A stretch of DNA of 64,000 nt from positions 62,001-126,000 of the forward strand of contig NZ_WOSX01000003.1 in the NCBI RefSeq assembly GCF_011516735.1, in the 5' to 3' direction. The translations under genes were made by a program, and so were the position numbers. Positions within the stretch are counted from its first letter, which is position 1, and each line of letters begins with the position of its first letter. The stretch is from Acetobacter fallax (GTDB lineage Bacteria; Pseudomonadota; Alphaproteobacteria; Acetobacterales; Acetobacteraceae). The notes under the pieces were generated by a model that did not search any database, had not been told where the DNA came from, and saw only the letters and a list, made by a program, of their open reading frames with translations. Below are positions 17,649-26,586 of the stretch, piece by piece.

Positions 17649-18758
17649 CTAGCCTGCCAGAGAAGCGACCCATCTGAACAGACCGAAACTCGAAAGGTCA
17701 TTGAAGGTCGAAAACAGGAAAAGACCGGCAATCAGAGCAAAGCCGGCCTGAAAGCCCAGCTCCTGAATTTTCTTCGGCACCGGACGGCCCCGGATCGCTT
17801 CTGCCAGATAGAAAACCAGTCGGCCACCATCGAGAATCGGCACCGGGAAAAGATTGATCAGTCCCAGATTCACCGAGAGCAGCGCCATGAAGGACAGCAA
17901 ACTGACAATGCCATACTGCGCCACCTGCCCGGATAACTGGGCGATGCGGAGCGGTCCCCCAAGATCCCGGGCCGTGTGCCGACCCGTGATGATCTGCCAC
18001 AACCCGTCAACTGTCTGCACCGTCGTGGACCATGTCGCTTTCCCGCCGTCCACAACAGCCATTGGCAGCGAAACCGGCTTGCCGGCAACCGTCGCAAACG
18101 TAACACCAAGCTGACCTGCTGGCTTCGCGGCATCCCCACCAGGCACAACGCCGATCGTCGCCGGAAGCGCGACATCCTCTCCGCCCCGCTTCACGTGCAG
18201 CACGGTCGCCTGATTCGGCTCTCCCAAAATAGCCTGCTGCACAGACAGCGCGGATGGCGTCTGCTGCGTGCCAATCGCCGTGATGACATCTCCTGGCTTC
18301 AGCCCTGCTGTCGCAGCCGGACTCCCTGCCGCGACAGAGCCCACCTCATTCTTCACCTGCGGCTGACCGCATGTCGCGAAGAGAATGGTGAACAGCACAA
18401 AAGCCAGCAGAAAATTAAAGACCGGACCGGCCATGATGATAATCGCGCGCGACAGAACAGGCTTGTCATGGAACGTCCGCCCGGGCTCCCAGGCCGCCTT
18501 TTGCTCAGGTGTGGCCTCGTCCGGCCCCTCGAAACCGTGCGGCTTGACGAATCCCCCAAGAGGAATTGGCCCCACCCGCCACTCCGTCCCGGCGCGATCC
18601 TGCCATTTCAGCAATGGCGGCCCGAATCCGATCGAAAAGGTCTCGACCTTCACTCCGCGCCAGCGCGCCGCAAGATAATGCCCCAGCTCATGAATGAAAA
18701 CGAGAACACCAAGCACAACAACGAACGAGACAACCGTCCGGATCAGATCATGCATCAC
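17649..18758 (-). CDS. rseP: Site-2 intramembrane metalloprotease RseP
   Basis: Inner-membrane protease that cleaves anti-sigma factors and signal-peptide remnants. The 369-residue product shows the zinc motif FIHELGHYLAARW in the first helix, one PDZ domain around GSPAATAGLKPGDVITA, and the second active-site motif NLFPVPILDGG near the C-terminus. One PDZ domain is seen, as in Caulobacter MmpA-type proteins, rather than the two of E. coli. It lies between dxr and bamA. Confidence 0.96.
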   Translation of the reverse strand: MMHDLIRTVVSFVVVLGVLVFIHELGHYLAARWRGVKVETFSIGFGPPLLKWQDRAGTEWRVGPIPLGGFVKPHGFEGPDEATPEQKAAWEPGRTFHDKPVLSRAIIIMAGPVFNFLLAFVLFTILFATCGQPQVKNEVGSVAAGSPAATAGLKPGDVITAIGTQQTPSALSVQQAILGEPNQATVLHVKRGGEDVALPATIGVVPGGDAAKPAGQLGVTFATVAGKPVSLPMAVVDGGKATWSTTVQTVDGLWQIITGRHTARDLGGPLRIAQLSGQVAQYGIVSLLSFMALLSVNLGLINLFPVPILDGGRLVFYLAEAIRGRPVPKKIQELGFQAGFALIAGLFLFSTFNDLSSFGLFRWVASLAG

Positions 18759-18889
18759 CCTACTCCTTCGTGCCTGCCAGGTTCAGCCGCCACGCAGCAA
18801 TCGTCTATCCAGCCACAGATTATGTCACAGCGTGTTAATTTCAACGGAGACCGCTCTCCTGCCTCCGGGAAACTCCTGGCAACCTCAGC

Positions 18890-20047
18890 TCAGGCCGCCA
18901 GCTTCGCAATGTAACCCTGCGCAGCGCCGCGTGCCTCGCTGTCCCAGTGCAGAACAGCCTGAAGATCATTGATCGCCGGCGCACCAAGCTGATTCATCAC
19001 CGTTTCAACCAGGCGCGGAATATCGAGAAAGCCGATCCGCCCCCCAAGAAAAGCCTCAACTGCAATCTCATTCGCCGCAGAAAGAATTGTCGAAGCCGCA
19101 CCGCCTTCGCGCAGTGCCTGACGCGCCAGGCGCAGAGCCGGGAACCGCACCGGATCCGGAGCCTCAAACACGAGCGTCCCGAACGCAGCCAGATCAAGCC
19201 GCGGGGATGTCGTCGCCATCCGCTTCGGCCAGGCCAGGCAATGTGCAATCGGAATCCGCATATCAGCCGACCCAAGCTGCGCAATCAGACTGCCATCCGT
19301 ATACTGCACCATTCCATGCACCACCGACTGCGGATGCACCAGAACATCAATCCTGTCCTCCGGCAGACCGAAGATCCGCGCCGCCTCGATCACCTCAAGG
19401 CCCTTATTAAACATCGTTGCCGAATCAATGCTGATCTTGGCACCCATCGACCATGTCGGATGCTTCAGCGCCTGCGCCGGTGTTGCCGCTTCCATGACCC
19501 CGATCGTCGCCGTACGAAACGGACCACCGGATGCTGTCAGAATAATTTTCTCAACCTGATCCGTCTGTCGGTCCGCCATCGCCTGGAAAATGGCGTTATG
19601 CTCGGAATCCACAGGCAACAGGGTAGCCCTCGCTTCCTTCACCGCACGCAGCATCACGTCACCCGCGCAGACCAGCGCTTCTTTGTTGGCCAGCGCCACT
19701 GTACGCCCGTTACGCACCGCAGCCAGTGTCGGCTCCAGTCCTGCCGCGCCCGTGATAGCCGCCATCGTCCAGTCCGCCGGCACTCCGGCAGCCTCGATTA
19801 CGGCCGTCCGTCCTGCACTCACAACAGTCCCCGTCCCTGCCAGCAGAGCCTTCAGCTCAGGCAGAGCCTGTTCATCAGCAATAACGGCCTGCTCAGCCCG
19901 CAACGCCCTGGCCTGCTCAGCCAGAAGTGCGACATTCCGTCCACCAACCAGAGCCTTAACTGCAACGCCCTCACCCGCCTGATGCAGCAGATCGACCGTC
20001 GAACACCCGATGCTGCCTGTGCAGCCAAGAACAGTAACCGTTTTCAT
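18890..20047 (-). CDS. dxr: 1-deoxy-D-xylulose 5-phosphate reductoisomerase
   Basis: Makes MEP, the committed intermediate of the non-mevalonate isoprenoid pathway, using NADPH. The 385-residue product has the N-terminal nucleotide loop GCTGSIGCSTVDLL, NKEALVCAG, the metal and substrate site around PVDSEHNAIFQ, and LTASGGPFR, SMGAKISIDSATMFNKG. Usual length. It feeds farnesyl diphosphate to UppS, encoded two genes upstream, and hopanoid synthesis elsewhere. Confidence 0.97.
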   Translation of the reverse strand: MKTVTVLGCTGSIGCSTVDLLHQAGEGVAVKALVGGRNVALLAEQARALRAEQAVIADEQALPELKALLAGTGTVVSAGRTAVIEAAGVPADWTMAAITGAAGLEPTLAAVRNGRTVALANKEALVCAGDVMLRAVKEARATLLPVDSEHNAIFQAMADRQTDQVEKIILTASGGPFRTATIGVMEAATPAQALKHPTWSMGAKISIDSATMFNKGLEVIEAARIFGLPEDRIDVLVHPQSVVHGMVQYTDGSLIAQLGSADMRIPIAHCLAWPKRMATTSPRLDLAAFGTLVFEAPDPVRFPALRLARQALREGGAASTILSAANEIAVEAFLGGRIGFLDIPRLVETVMNQLGAPAINDLQAVLHWDSEARGAAQGYIAKLAA

Positions 20048-20117
20048 CGTAGTTCCATCTTAACCGGATTCAGTCTCAGAAACGAATCCACATCCCGCGC
20101 CAGAGACGCCACGCACC

Positions 20118-20987
20118 TCATTGTCCCGTGAGCCGCAGCAAAGCCGCCCACACATCACCCGGTCCAACAGACCAGAAGCCTTGCCCTGGCCGCGCCGCAA
20201 GCGACAGCATCGCCGCCAGAGGTGCCACCGCCAGCAGCGCATCAAACCGGTCAAGCAACCCGCCATGACCTGGGAGCAACGTGCCGGAATCCTTCACACC
20301 CCGCGCCCGCTTCACAGCACTTTCCGCCAGATCTCCCGCCTGAGCCAGAACACCGAGCAGTACCGCCCAGACCGCGCTGCGCATCAGAACCACCGAATCT
20401 GCGCCCCACAAAGAGGCCACAACAACGCCGGCAATCAGCGCGCCCGCCAGACCACCCATCGCACCGGAACGTGTTTTACCAGGAGAAATGCGCGGCGCCA
20501 GCTTCGGACCGCCCGCTACGCGCCCAACCACATAAGCCGTGGAATCACTGCACACGACCACCGCAATGGCAAACAGAACCGACCAGGCACCCGGTGGCGT
20601 GCAGAGCCGCAGCCAGAGGAGAGCCGCACCCGCGGCGATGATCACGGCGCTGCCTGCCCATAGCGGCGGTCCAAAAATAAACGCACTCATCACGAAAGCC
20701 GGGACCGCGCTCCAGTGTCCGTAAAACGCCGCGAGTCCGGCACAGCCCATCCATGCGACATAGAGCACGCCACGCCAGCTCCGCACTGATGTGCGGAACA
20801 GCGTAGCCACTTCAGACGCCATACCGCACATCGCGGCAATGACCAGCACACCGTAGAACAGCCCACCCGCCCCGATCGCGGCACCAGCCACGACGATCAG
20901 GACGGCGGCTGAAATGAGACGAGGCCTGAGATCCTGCCAGTTTGCGCCACGGCGGTCTGGTATCTGCGGTGCAGGCGATGAAATCAC
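20118..20987 (-). CDS. cdsA: Phosphatidate cytidylyltransferase
   Basis: Makes CDP-diacylglycerol from phosphatidic acid and CTP in the inner membrane. The 289-residue product is highly hydrophobic with about seven to eight helices and the C-terminal family signature: SAVKRARGVKDSG, then LLPGHGGLLDRFD with the metal-binding aspartates. The ATG overlaps the uppS stop by four bases. Confidence 0.96.
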   Translation of the reverse strand: MISSPAPQIPDRRGANWQDLRPRLISAAVLIVVAGAAIGAGGLFYGVLVIAAMCGMASEVATLFRTSVRSWRGVLYVAWMGCAGLAAFYGHWSAVPAFVMSAFIFGPPLWAGSAVIIAAGAALLWLRLCTPPGAWSVLFAIAVVVCSDSTAYVVGRVAGGPKLAPRISPGKTRSGAMGGLAGALIAGVVVASLWGADSVVLMRSAVWAVLLGVLAQAGDLAESAVKRARGVKDSGTLLPGHGGLLDRFDALLAVAPLAAMLSLAARPGQGFWSVGPGDVWAALLRLTGQ

Positions 20988-21748
20988 GCCGGACGGGCGC
21001 CAAAACGACGTTCACGGCGACCATAAATATCGAGAACGCGCGCGAAGCAGTCGCCGTCAAAATCAGGCCAGAGCGTTTCAAGAAACACCAGTTCGGCGTA
21101 AGCACTCTGCCAGAGCAGAAAGTTGGACAAACGGTGCTCACCGCTCGTTCGCACAATCACATCCGGATCCGGAACACCTGCCGTCAACAGGTGCCGCGAC
21201 ACCATCGTCTCGTCAATAAGACCCGGATCAAGCTCACCGCGCTGCGCCGCCCGCGCCAGAGCCTGTGCTGCCTGCACAATATCGCTCCGACCGCCATAAG
21301 AAAGCGCCAGCAACAATGTCAGTCCCGTATTGCCGGCTGTCAGCGCCTCGGCCCGCGCCATCTCGGCACACAGATCAGCCCCGAAACGCCCGACCTCACC
21401 AACAAACCGGATCTTCACTTGTTCCTGGTGAAGTTCCGATACCTTATGTCGCAGATAGAATTTCAGAAGCCCGGTGAGATCCGCTACCTCGCTCGGCTCA
21501 CGCCGCCAGTTTTCCGAAGAGAACGCATACAGCGTGAGATAGTCCACCCCGTTGGCCCGCGCGGCCCGCAGGCACCGTGTCACAGCTTCAGCACCGGCCT
21601 TATGACCAGCCGCACGCGGCAACCCGCGTGACGCTGCCCAGCGACCATTTCCGTCCATGATGATCGCGACGTGTGCAGGAATCGGACCACACGACGATGT
21701 TCCGGTCGGGAGCGCACCCGTCCGGGCGACTCCCACAAGGGGTGGCAT
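20984..21748 (-). CDS. uppS: Isoprenyl (undecaprenyl) diphosphate synthase
   Basis: Cis-prenyltransferase producing the lipid carrier for peptidoglycan and surface glycans. Of 254 residues, the catalytic Asp sits in HVAIIMDGNGRWA (about residue 33), followed by the SSENWRR loop and the C-terminal PDPDVIVRTSGEHRLSNFL region. It starts eight bases after frr and overlaps cdsA. Confidence 0.97.
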   Translation of the reverse strand: MPPLVGVARTGALPTGTSSCGPIPAHVAIIMDGNGRWAASRGLPRAAGHKAGAEAVTRCLRAARANGVDYLTLYAFSSENWRREPSEVADLTGLLKFYLRHKVSELHQEQVKIRFVGEVGRFGADLCAEMARAEALTAGNTGLTLLLALSYGGRSDIVQAAQALARAAQRGELDPGLIDETMVSRHLLTAGVPDPDVIVRTSGEHRLSNFLLWQSAYAELVFLETLWPDFDGDCFARVLDIYGRRERRFGARPA

Positions 21749-21756
21749 GATTTGTC

Positions 21757-22320
21757 TCAGACCTGCTTAATCTCGCGTTCCTTGTCCGCAAGGATTTCTT
21801 CGACTTTCTTCACATACTGATCAGTCAGCTTCTGGATCACATCCGACCAGGACTTCACCTCATCCTGACCGATCTCGCTCTTTTTTTCGAGTGTCTTCGT
21901 CTGATCCATACCGTCACGACGCACACCACGAACAGCGATCTTTGCGCCCTCGGCATACCGTCCTGCTGCTTTAGCCAGTTCGTTACGCCGCTCTTCCGTC
22001 AGTTGCGGAATTGGCACGCGGATCGTCTGCCCCTCACCCGCCGGATTCAGTCCCAGTCCGGAATCACGAATCGCCTTCTCCACAAGACCTGCCAGCGAGC
22101 GATCCCAGACCTGCACCGTCAGCATCCGCGCCTCGGGCGCGGCGATCGTTGCCACCTGAGACAGTGGCACCTCACCGCCATAAGCCTCGACCCGGACCGG
22201 CTCCAGAAGTGCCGCGTTTGCCCGCCCGGACCGAAGGCCGGCCAGATCACGACGCAGGCTCTCAAGCGCACCATCCATTCGGCGCGTCAGATCCTCTGTA
22301 AGGGTGCTCAGTTCAGCCAC
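21757..22320 (-). CDS. frr: Ribosome recycling factor
   Basis: Splits post-termination ribosomes with EF-G. I start at GTG 22320, preceded by GGAGAG at good spacing, giving 187 residues (family about 185). An upstream in-frame ATG would overlap pyrH and add unrelated sequence. LESLRRDLAGLRSGRANAAL, the hinge, and C-terminal DEVKSWSDVIQKLTDQYV are typical. Order pyrH-frr-uppS-cdsA is standard. Confidence 0.96.
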   Translation of the reverse strand: MAELSTLTEDLTRRMDGALESLRRDLAGLRSGRANAALLEPVRVEAYGGEVPLSQVATIAAPEARMLTVQVWDRSLAGLVEKAIRDSGLGLNPAGEGQTIRVPIPQLTEERRNELAKAAGRYAEGAKIAVRGVRRDGMDQTKTLEKKSEIGQDEVKSWSDVIQKLTDQYVKKVEEILADKEREIKQV

Positions 22321-22405
22321 GATGGCTCTCCTACAACAAGCCAGGGAAGTGGATTCCCCACCCCCGGCAAAAACAAAATCTCTCAGTGCATGTCCATGCG
22401 CTGCA

Positions 22406-23143
22406 TCAACCCGCTTCTTCAATCCGGGTGAATTTTCCCTTACCCTGGATCACACGCTCAAAAGCGCCGGCCTCGTGAATGTTAAAGACCACGATCGGCA
22501 GTCGATTCTCACGCGCGAGACTGATCGCTGCCGCATCCATGACATTCAGGTCACGGGACAATACTTCCAGATAAGTCAGCGTGTCATAGCGCGTCGCCGT
22601 CTCATCCTTGCGGGGATCAGCACTATACACCCCATCAACCTGCGTGCCTTTCAGCAGCAGATCGCAATCCATCTCAGCCGCCCGCAGCGCCGCCGCCGTA
22701 TCGGTCGTGAAGAACGGATTACCCGTGCCCGCCGCGAAAATGACCACACGGCCCTTTTCCATGTGCCGGACAGCCCGCCTGCGAATGTAAGGCTCGGCGA
22801 TCGACGACATATGAATCGCCGACATCACACGCGTCGGGACACCTTCGCGCTCCAGCGCATTCTGCACCATGAGAGCATTGATCACCGTCGCCAGCATGCC
22901 GGCATAATCACCCTGCGCCCGGTCCATGCCGCGCGCCGCCGCAGTCAGTCCGCGAAAGATGTTACCGCCGCCCACCACAAGGCAAACCTCGGTCCCCCCA
23001 CGGGAAACATTTGCGACATCAGCCGCGATCCGGTCGACGGTCTGAGCGTCAACGCCGAACTGGCCGGAGCCCATCAGCGCTTCGCCTGAAATCTTGAGGA
23101 GCGCACGGCGCGGGGCGACAGATGTGTCGTTGATGGTATTCAT
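22406..23143 (-). CDS. pyrH: UMP kinase
   Basis: Phosphorylates UMP to UDP; hexameric amino-acid-kinase fold. The 245-residue product shows [38 protein letters not shown] and [14 protein letters not shown]. The start ATG is followed by a short polar leader. The 167-base gap upstream to era probably carries a promoter for the pyrH-frr-uppS-cdsA-dxr run. Confidence 0.97.
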   Translation of the reverse strand: MNTINDTSVAPRRALLKISGEALMGSGQFGVDAQTVDRIAADVANVSRGGTEVCLVVGGGNIFRGLTAAARGMDRAQGDYAGMLATVINALMVQNALEREGVPTRVMSAIHMSSIAEPYIRRRAVRHMEKGRVVIFAAGTGNPFFTTDTAAALRAAEMDCDLLLKGTQVDGVYSADPRKDETATRYDTLTYLEVLSRDLNVMDAAAISLARENRLPIVVFNIHEAGAFERVIQGKGKFTRIEEAG

Positions 23144-23310
23144 TGGACCTCAATGCGCGGACAACCGGGACATACCCGCGACACAAACCCGATCAGATCC
23201 GGCACGCGGGCTCCGATGCACGTCATATCGTTCACAGCCCCGCGCCACAAGGCTCGGAACCAGGCTTTTCGCCCTGCGTCCGACTCACATCCTTCATCAG
23301 GCACACCCGT

Positions 23311-24210
23311 TCAGACGTTGTCATCAAGCCCGATCGCCCGTAACCGCGCCCGCTCTTCATCCCAGCCCGACCGTTCCTTCACGTTCAGAAACAGGTGACA
23401 GGGTCTGTCCAGCAGTCCCGAAAGCTGCACCCGCGCTTTCTGCCCGATCTCCCGAATACGCTGTCCGCGTTCACCAATCAAAATCGCTTTATGGCTCGCT
23501 CTCGCAACGTAAATCGTCACATCAATCCGAACCGAACCATCCGGCCGCTCGGCAAAACTCTCCGTCTCTGCCGTTGCGGCATAAGGCACTTCTTCGTGCG
23601 TCTGCAGAAAGACCTGTTCACGCACCAGTTCCGCCGCCAGCAACCGGTCCGGCAGATCTGTCAGGTCATCCTCCGGATAGAGATACGGCCCGACAGGTAA
23701 ATTCGCCGCCAGACGATCCAGCAGGTCGTTCACACCGTTACCGGACCGCGCGCTGATCATGAAAACATGCTCAATCTCTATCAGCTTCGAAATCTCGGCC
23801 GTCAGCGGCAGCAGAGACTGGGCCATTACCAGATCAGTCTTGTTCAGAATCAGCCACACCCGACGCTTCACTGCCGTAAGCCGCTCAATGACCGCCCGTA
23901 CGCCATCATTCAGCCCCGCTTTCGAATCAACCAGCAGAAGCGTCACATCAGCATCGTCTGACCCCGCCCAGGCCGCCGCTACCATCGCCCGGTCCAGCTT
24001 ACGCCGCGGCTGAAAAATACCCGGCGTATCCACCAGAAGAATCTGCGTCGTGCCCCGCATCAGAATACCAAGCACGCGAAACCGCGTCGTCTGAGCCTTG
24101 GGACTGACAATCGACAGCTTCGCACCCGCCATGCGGTTCAGCAGGGTGGATTTCCCCGCATTCGGCGCCCCGACCAGCGCCGCAAAACCGCACCGTGTTT
24201 CCTGAGTCAT
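23311..24210 (-). CDS. era: GTPase Era
   Basis: Binds 16S rRNA 3' end and couples 30S maturation to growth. Of 299 residues, the G1 loop GAPNAGKST is at about 14-22, G3 DTPGIF near 62, G4 NKTD near 122, and a C-terminal KH domain contains ILIGERGQRIREIGQKAR, abbreviated here to its GERGQRIREIG core. Its ATG overlaps the rnc stop by four bases. Confidence 0.97.
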   Translation of the reverse strand: MTQETRCGFAALVGAPNAGKSTLLNRMAGAKLSIVSPKAQTTRFRVLGILMRGTTQILLVDTPGIFQPRRKLDRAMVAAAWAGSDDADVTLLLVDSKAGLNDGVRAVIERLTAVKRRVWLILNKTDLVMAQSLLPLTAEISKLIEIEHVFMISARSGNGVNDLLDRLAANLPVGPYLYPEDDLTDLPDRLLAAELVREQVFLQTHEEVPYAATAETESFAERPDGSVRIDVTIYVARASHKAILIGERGQRIREIGQKARVQLSGLLDRPCHLFLNVKERSGWDEERARLRAIGLDDNV

Positions 24211-24941
24211 TTTATTCCTGTTCCCGGCGCCTCACCAAACTGCACCAGCAGACTGGCTGCGGCCGCACTCTCAGCCGCCCGTTTATTTCCCGCTTCACCT
24301 TCGCCACACGCACCAGCTGCATGCACCGCCACAACAAATCGCGGCGCATGAGACGGTCCGTCCGCGCTCACAATCGCATAAACGGGGAGCGAAAGCCCCC
24401 GTGCCAGCACCCACTCCTGAAGCGCTGTCTTCGGGTCCTTCGGTGGCTGAGCCTGTGCCGTTATCGCACCGGACCAGTACCGCCGCACCAGCACCCGCGC
24501 CGCATCAAGGCCGCCATCCAGATAAAGCGCCCCGAGAATCGCCTCCAGCGCATCAGACAGAACATTCGCCGTTTCACGAATGCCAATGCGCTCCTCATGC
24601 AATGCAACATCCAGCGCCTCAGACAGATCAAGCGCATGCGCCACTTCCGCCAGCGCCGTGCGCGACACCAGATGCGCATGACGCGACCCCAGAGCTCCCT
24701 CCTGCTCGCCCGGATAGCGCTCCAGCAACCACTCCGCCATCAGCAGCCCAAGCACACGGTCGCCAATGAATTCGAGCCGCTCGTTCGAGCCCGCCCCCTT
24801 CACCACACGCCGTCCGCTTCTCCCGACCGAGCGCTGGTGAGCCGCAGAACGGTGAGTCAGGGCCATCCGAAGCAGAGCAGCATCCGCAAAGCGATACCCT
24901 ATCCGCTCCTGAAGCCGGTCCACCACCTTCTCGTCCACCAC
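24207..24941 (-). CDS. rnc: Ribonuclease III
   Basis: Double-strand-specific endoribonuclease for rRNA and mRNA processing. The 244-residue product carries the signature NERLEFIGDRVLGLL, the second metal-binding region with LSDALEAILGALYLDGG, and a C-terminal dsRNA-binding domain starting at DPKTALQEW. lepB-rnc-era is the conserved order; the 125-base gap to lepB holds no gene. Confidence 0.97.
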   Translation of the reverse strand: MVDEKVVDRLQERIGYRFADAALLRMALTHRSAAHQRSVGRSGRRVVKGAGSNERLEFIGDRVLGLLMAEWLLERYPGEQEGALGSRHAHLVSRTALAEVAHALDLSEALDVALHEERIGIRETANVLSDALEAILGALYLDGGLDAARVLVRRYWSGAITAQAQPPKDPKTALQEWVLARGLSLPVYAIVSADGPSHAPRFVVAVHAAGACGEGEAGNKRAAESAAAASLLVQFGEAPGTGIK

Positions 24942-25066
24942 GCCCCCCTTTTTTCCGTCACGTCACATGATGCGCGCATCACGACGCTATGCCCCGGGCA
25001 CATCGATTGATTCAGACACACACTTCCGGACAACTGCTCGGGACAGAAATCCGGATGCTGCTCCTG

Positions 25067-25885
25067 TCAGTGAATCAGCATGAAAAGCCGTGACCACCGG
25101 ATTTCCATCGGCCATTCCCAGAACTGCCAGATCGGATAAGCCGCATCCACGGAAAAGAATATCATTCCGGCATGTCCGACGAGATTCTCCATCGGGACAA
25201 AACCAAGATCTTCCTTCCCATCGCCCATAAAACGACTATCCGCGCTGTCATCGCGGTTATCGCCCATCGCGAAGAAGTATCCCGGCGGCACTACATAGTC
25301 CGGCGTGTCGTTCTGCATCCCCTCATTGGTCAGCCGCAAAACATCATGCTCCACCGGTGCCGCACCAGCACTGCCCGGCAGCGTCTCATGACACAAAGCT
25401 CCCTCCATTCGGGTCCGCCGCTCATCCACCGCCGCATAGTCGCCACGCGGCGAGCAGGGAACAGCCGTCCCGTTAAGATAAAGCTGCCCCATCCTTACCT
25501 GAATATGGTCGCCGGGAAGCCCGATAATGCGCTTCACATAGTCAATCGACGTGTCCTTGGTAAACCGGAACACAGCCACATCTCCCCGATGTGGCACGCG
25601 ATCAGGAATCCGCCCCTCAAAGAGATTGGGAGACAGCGGCAGAGAAAACCGGGAATAACCGTAGCTGTATTTCGAGACCCAGAGATAATCTCCGACCTGC
25701 AATGTCGGAATCATCGAGCCGGACGGAATGTTGAACGGTTCCCACAGAAACGTCCTCACAGCGACGACAACCAGAACAACCGTAGCCAGAGAACGAACCG
25801 TCTCGATCAGAGCGTCTTTACCCGACTGCTTTCCGTCCTGCGGTGTCGACGCCATATCGTCCGTCTTCTCCATGCCAGTCATCAT
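25067..25885 (-). CDS. lepB: Signal peptidase I
   Basis: Inner-membrane serine protease that removes signal peptides from secreted proteins. The 272-residue product has one helix (about 30-47) followed by the catalytic Ser57 in IPSGSMIPTL and the general-base Lys118 in DYVKRIIGLPGD. GDNRDDSADSR and the C-terminal box E region are present. Only one N-terminal helix is seen, as in many alphaproteobacteria. A later start at residue 5 is possible. Confidence 0.96.
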   Translation of the reverse strand: MMTGMEKTDDMASTPQDGKQSGKDALIETVRSLATVVLVVVAVRTFLWEPFNIPSGSMIPTLQVGDYLWVSKYSYGYSRFSLPLSPNLFEGRIPDRVPHRGDVAVFRFTKDTSIDYVKRIIGLPGDHIQVRMGQLYLNGTAVPCSPRGDYAAVDERRTRMEGALCHETLPGSAGAAPVEHDVLRLTNEGMQNDTPDYVVPPGYFFAMGDNRDDSADSRFMGDGKEDLGFVPMENLVGHAGMIFFSVDAAYPIWQFWEWPMEIRWSRLFMLIH

Positions 25886-26112
25886 CTTTCACTGTTGCGG
25901 CAGAAGGCTCCGTGAAACATTCCGCTCCACCGCCAGCGCATTCCCGCCCCGGCCTGCCCGGAACGCCGGCGGATCAAGCCGCCCCCTCCGTTCCCTGTCA
26001 AGCACGGAAACCAGCGCGGATCGACCGCCGAACACACGCTGCATCCCTGAACTGACGGGATATCCCGGAACTCTGCCCAAACCTGACAGGGACCAAAGCC
26101 CCCGGACCAGGA

Positions 26113-26538
26113 TCAATGTATTCCGGCAACCAGTTCATCCGGAACAGCTTCAATCATCACCTGCGCCAGAGCATAAGGCACATCATCGGTCATCGTCAGA
26201 TGCACCCGCACCACCATCCCCGCCGGCGTCAGTGCCGCGAGTCGCGTCGCTGCCCCACCGGTAAGAGTCAGTGTGGGCTGACCGGACGGTAAATTCCCGA
26301 CCCCGATCGTGCTGTGAAAAACTCCGGCGGCAAATCCGGTCCCGAGCGCCTTCGCACAGGCCTCCTTCGCTGCCCATCGCTTCGCATACGTACCAATCCG
26401 CGCATGCCCGCTGCGCCGCTCCGCTCGCCCCCGCTCCGCATCCGTGAACACACGCTGCAAAAACCGGTCGCCAAATCGCCCGATCGCCCGATCGATCCGC
26501 CGCATATCGGTGAGATCCATGCCAACGCCAATAATCAT
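26113..26538 (-). CDS. acpS: Holo-[acyl-carrier-protein] synthase
   Basis: Transfers 4'-phosphopantetheine from CoA to ACP. The 141-residue form starts at [11 protein letters not shown]; the metal-binding Asp is in [11 protein letters not shown] and the second motif is [16 protein letters not shown]. The last ten residues are extra relative to E. coli. It follows rsh by 48 bases; the 227 bases to lepB hold only a weak TTG-initiated frame that I reject. Confidence 0.95.
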   Translation of the reverse strand: MIIGVGMDLTDMRRIDRAIGRFGDRFLQRVFTDAERGRAERRSGHARIGTYAKRWAAKEACAKALGTGFAAGVFHSTIGVGNLPSGQPTLTLTGGAATRLAALTPAGMVVRVHLTMTDDVPYALAQVMIEAVPDELVAGIH

Positions 26539-26586
26539 ATAAAACGACCCGCCATACCCGGACACCCGGAGCAACAGACACCCGCG

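Noticed and set aside
18947-20131. A 394-codon open frame on the plus strand
   Set aside because: Antisense to dxr; composition dominated by Arg, Gln and His, no motif.
25889-26116. A 75-codon minus-strand frame between acpS and lepB
   Set aside because: It would start at TTG overlapping the acpS stop, has no ribosome site and no recognisable sequence.
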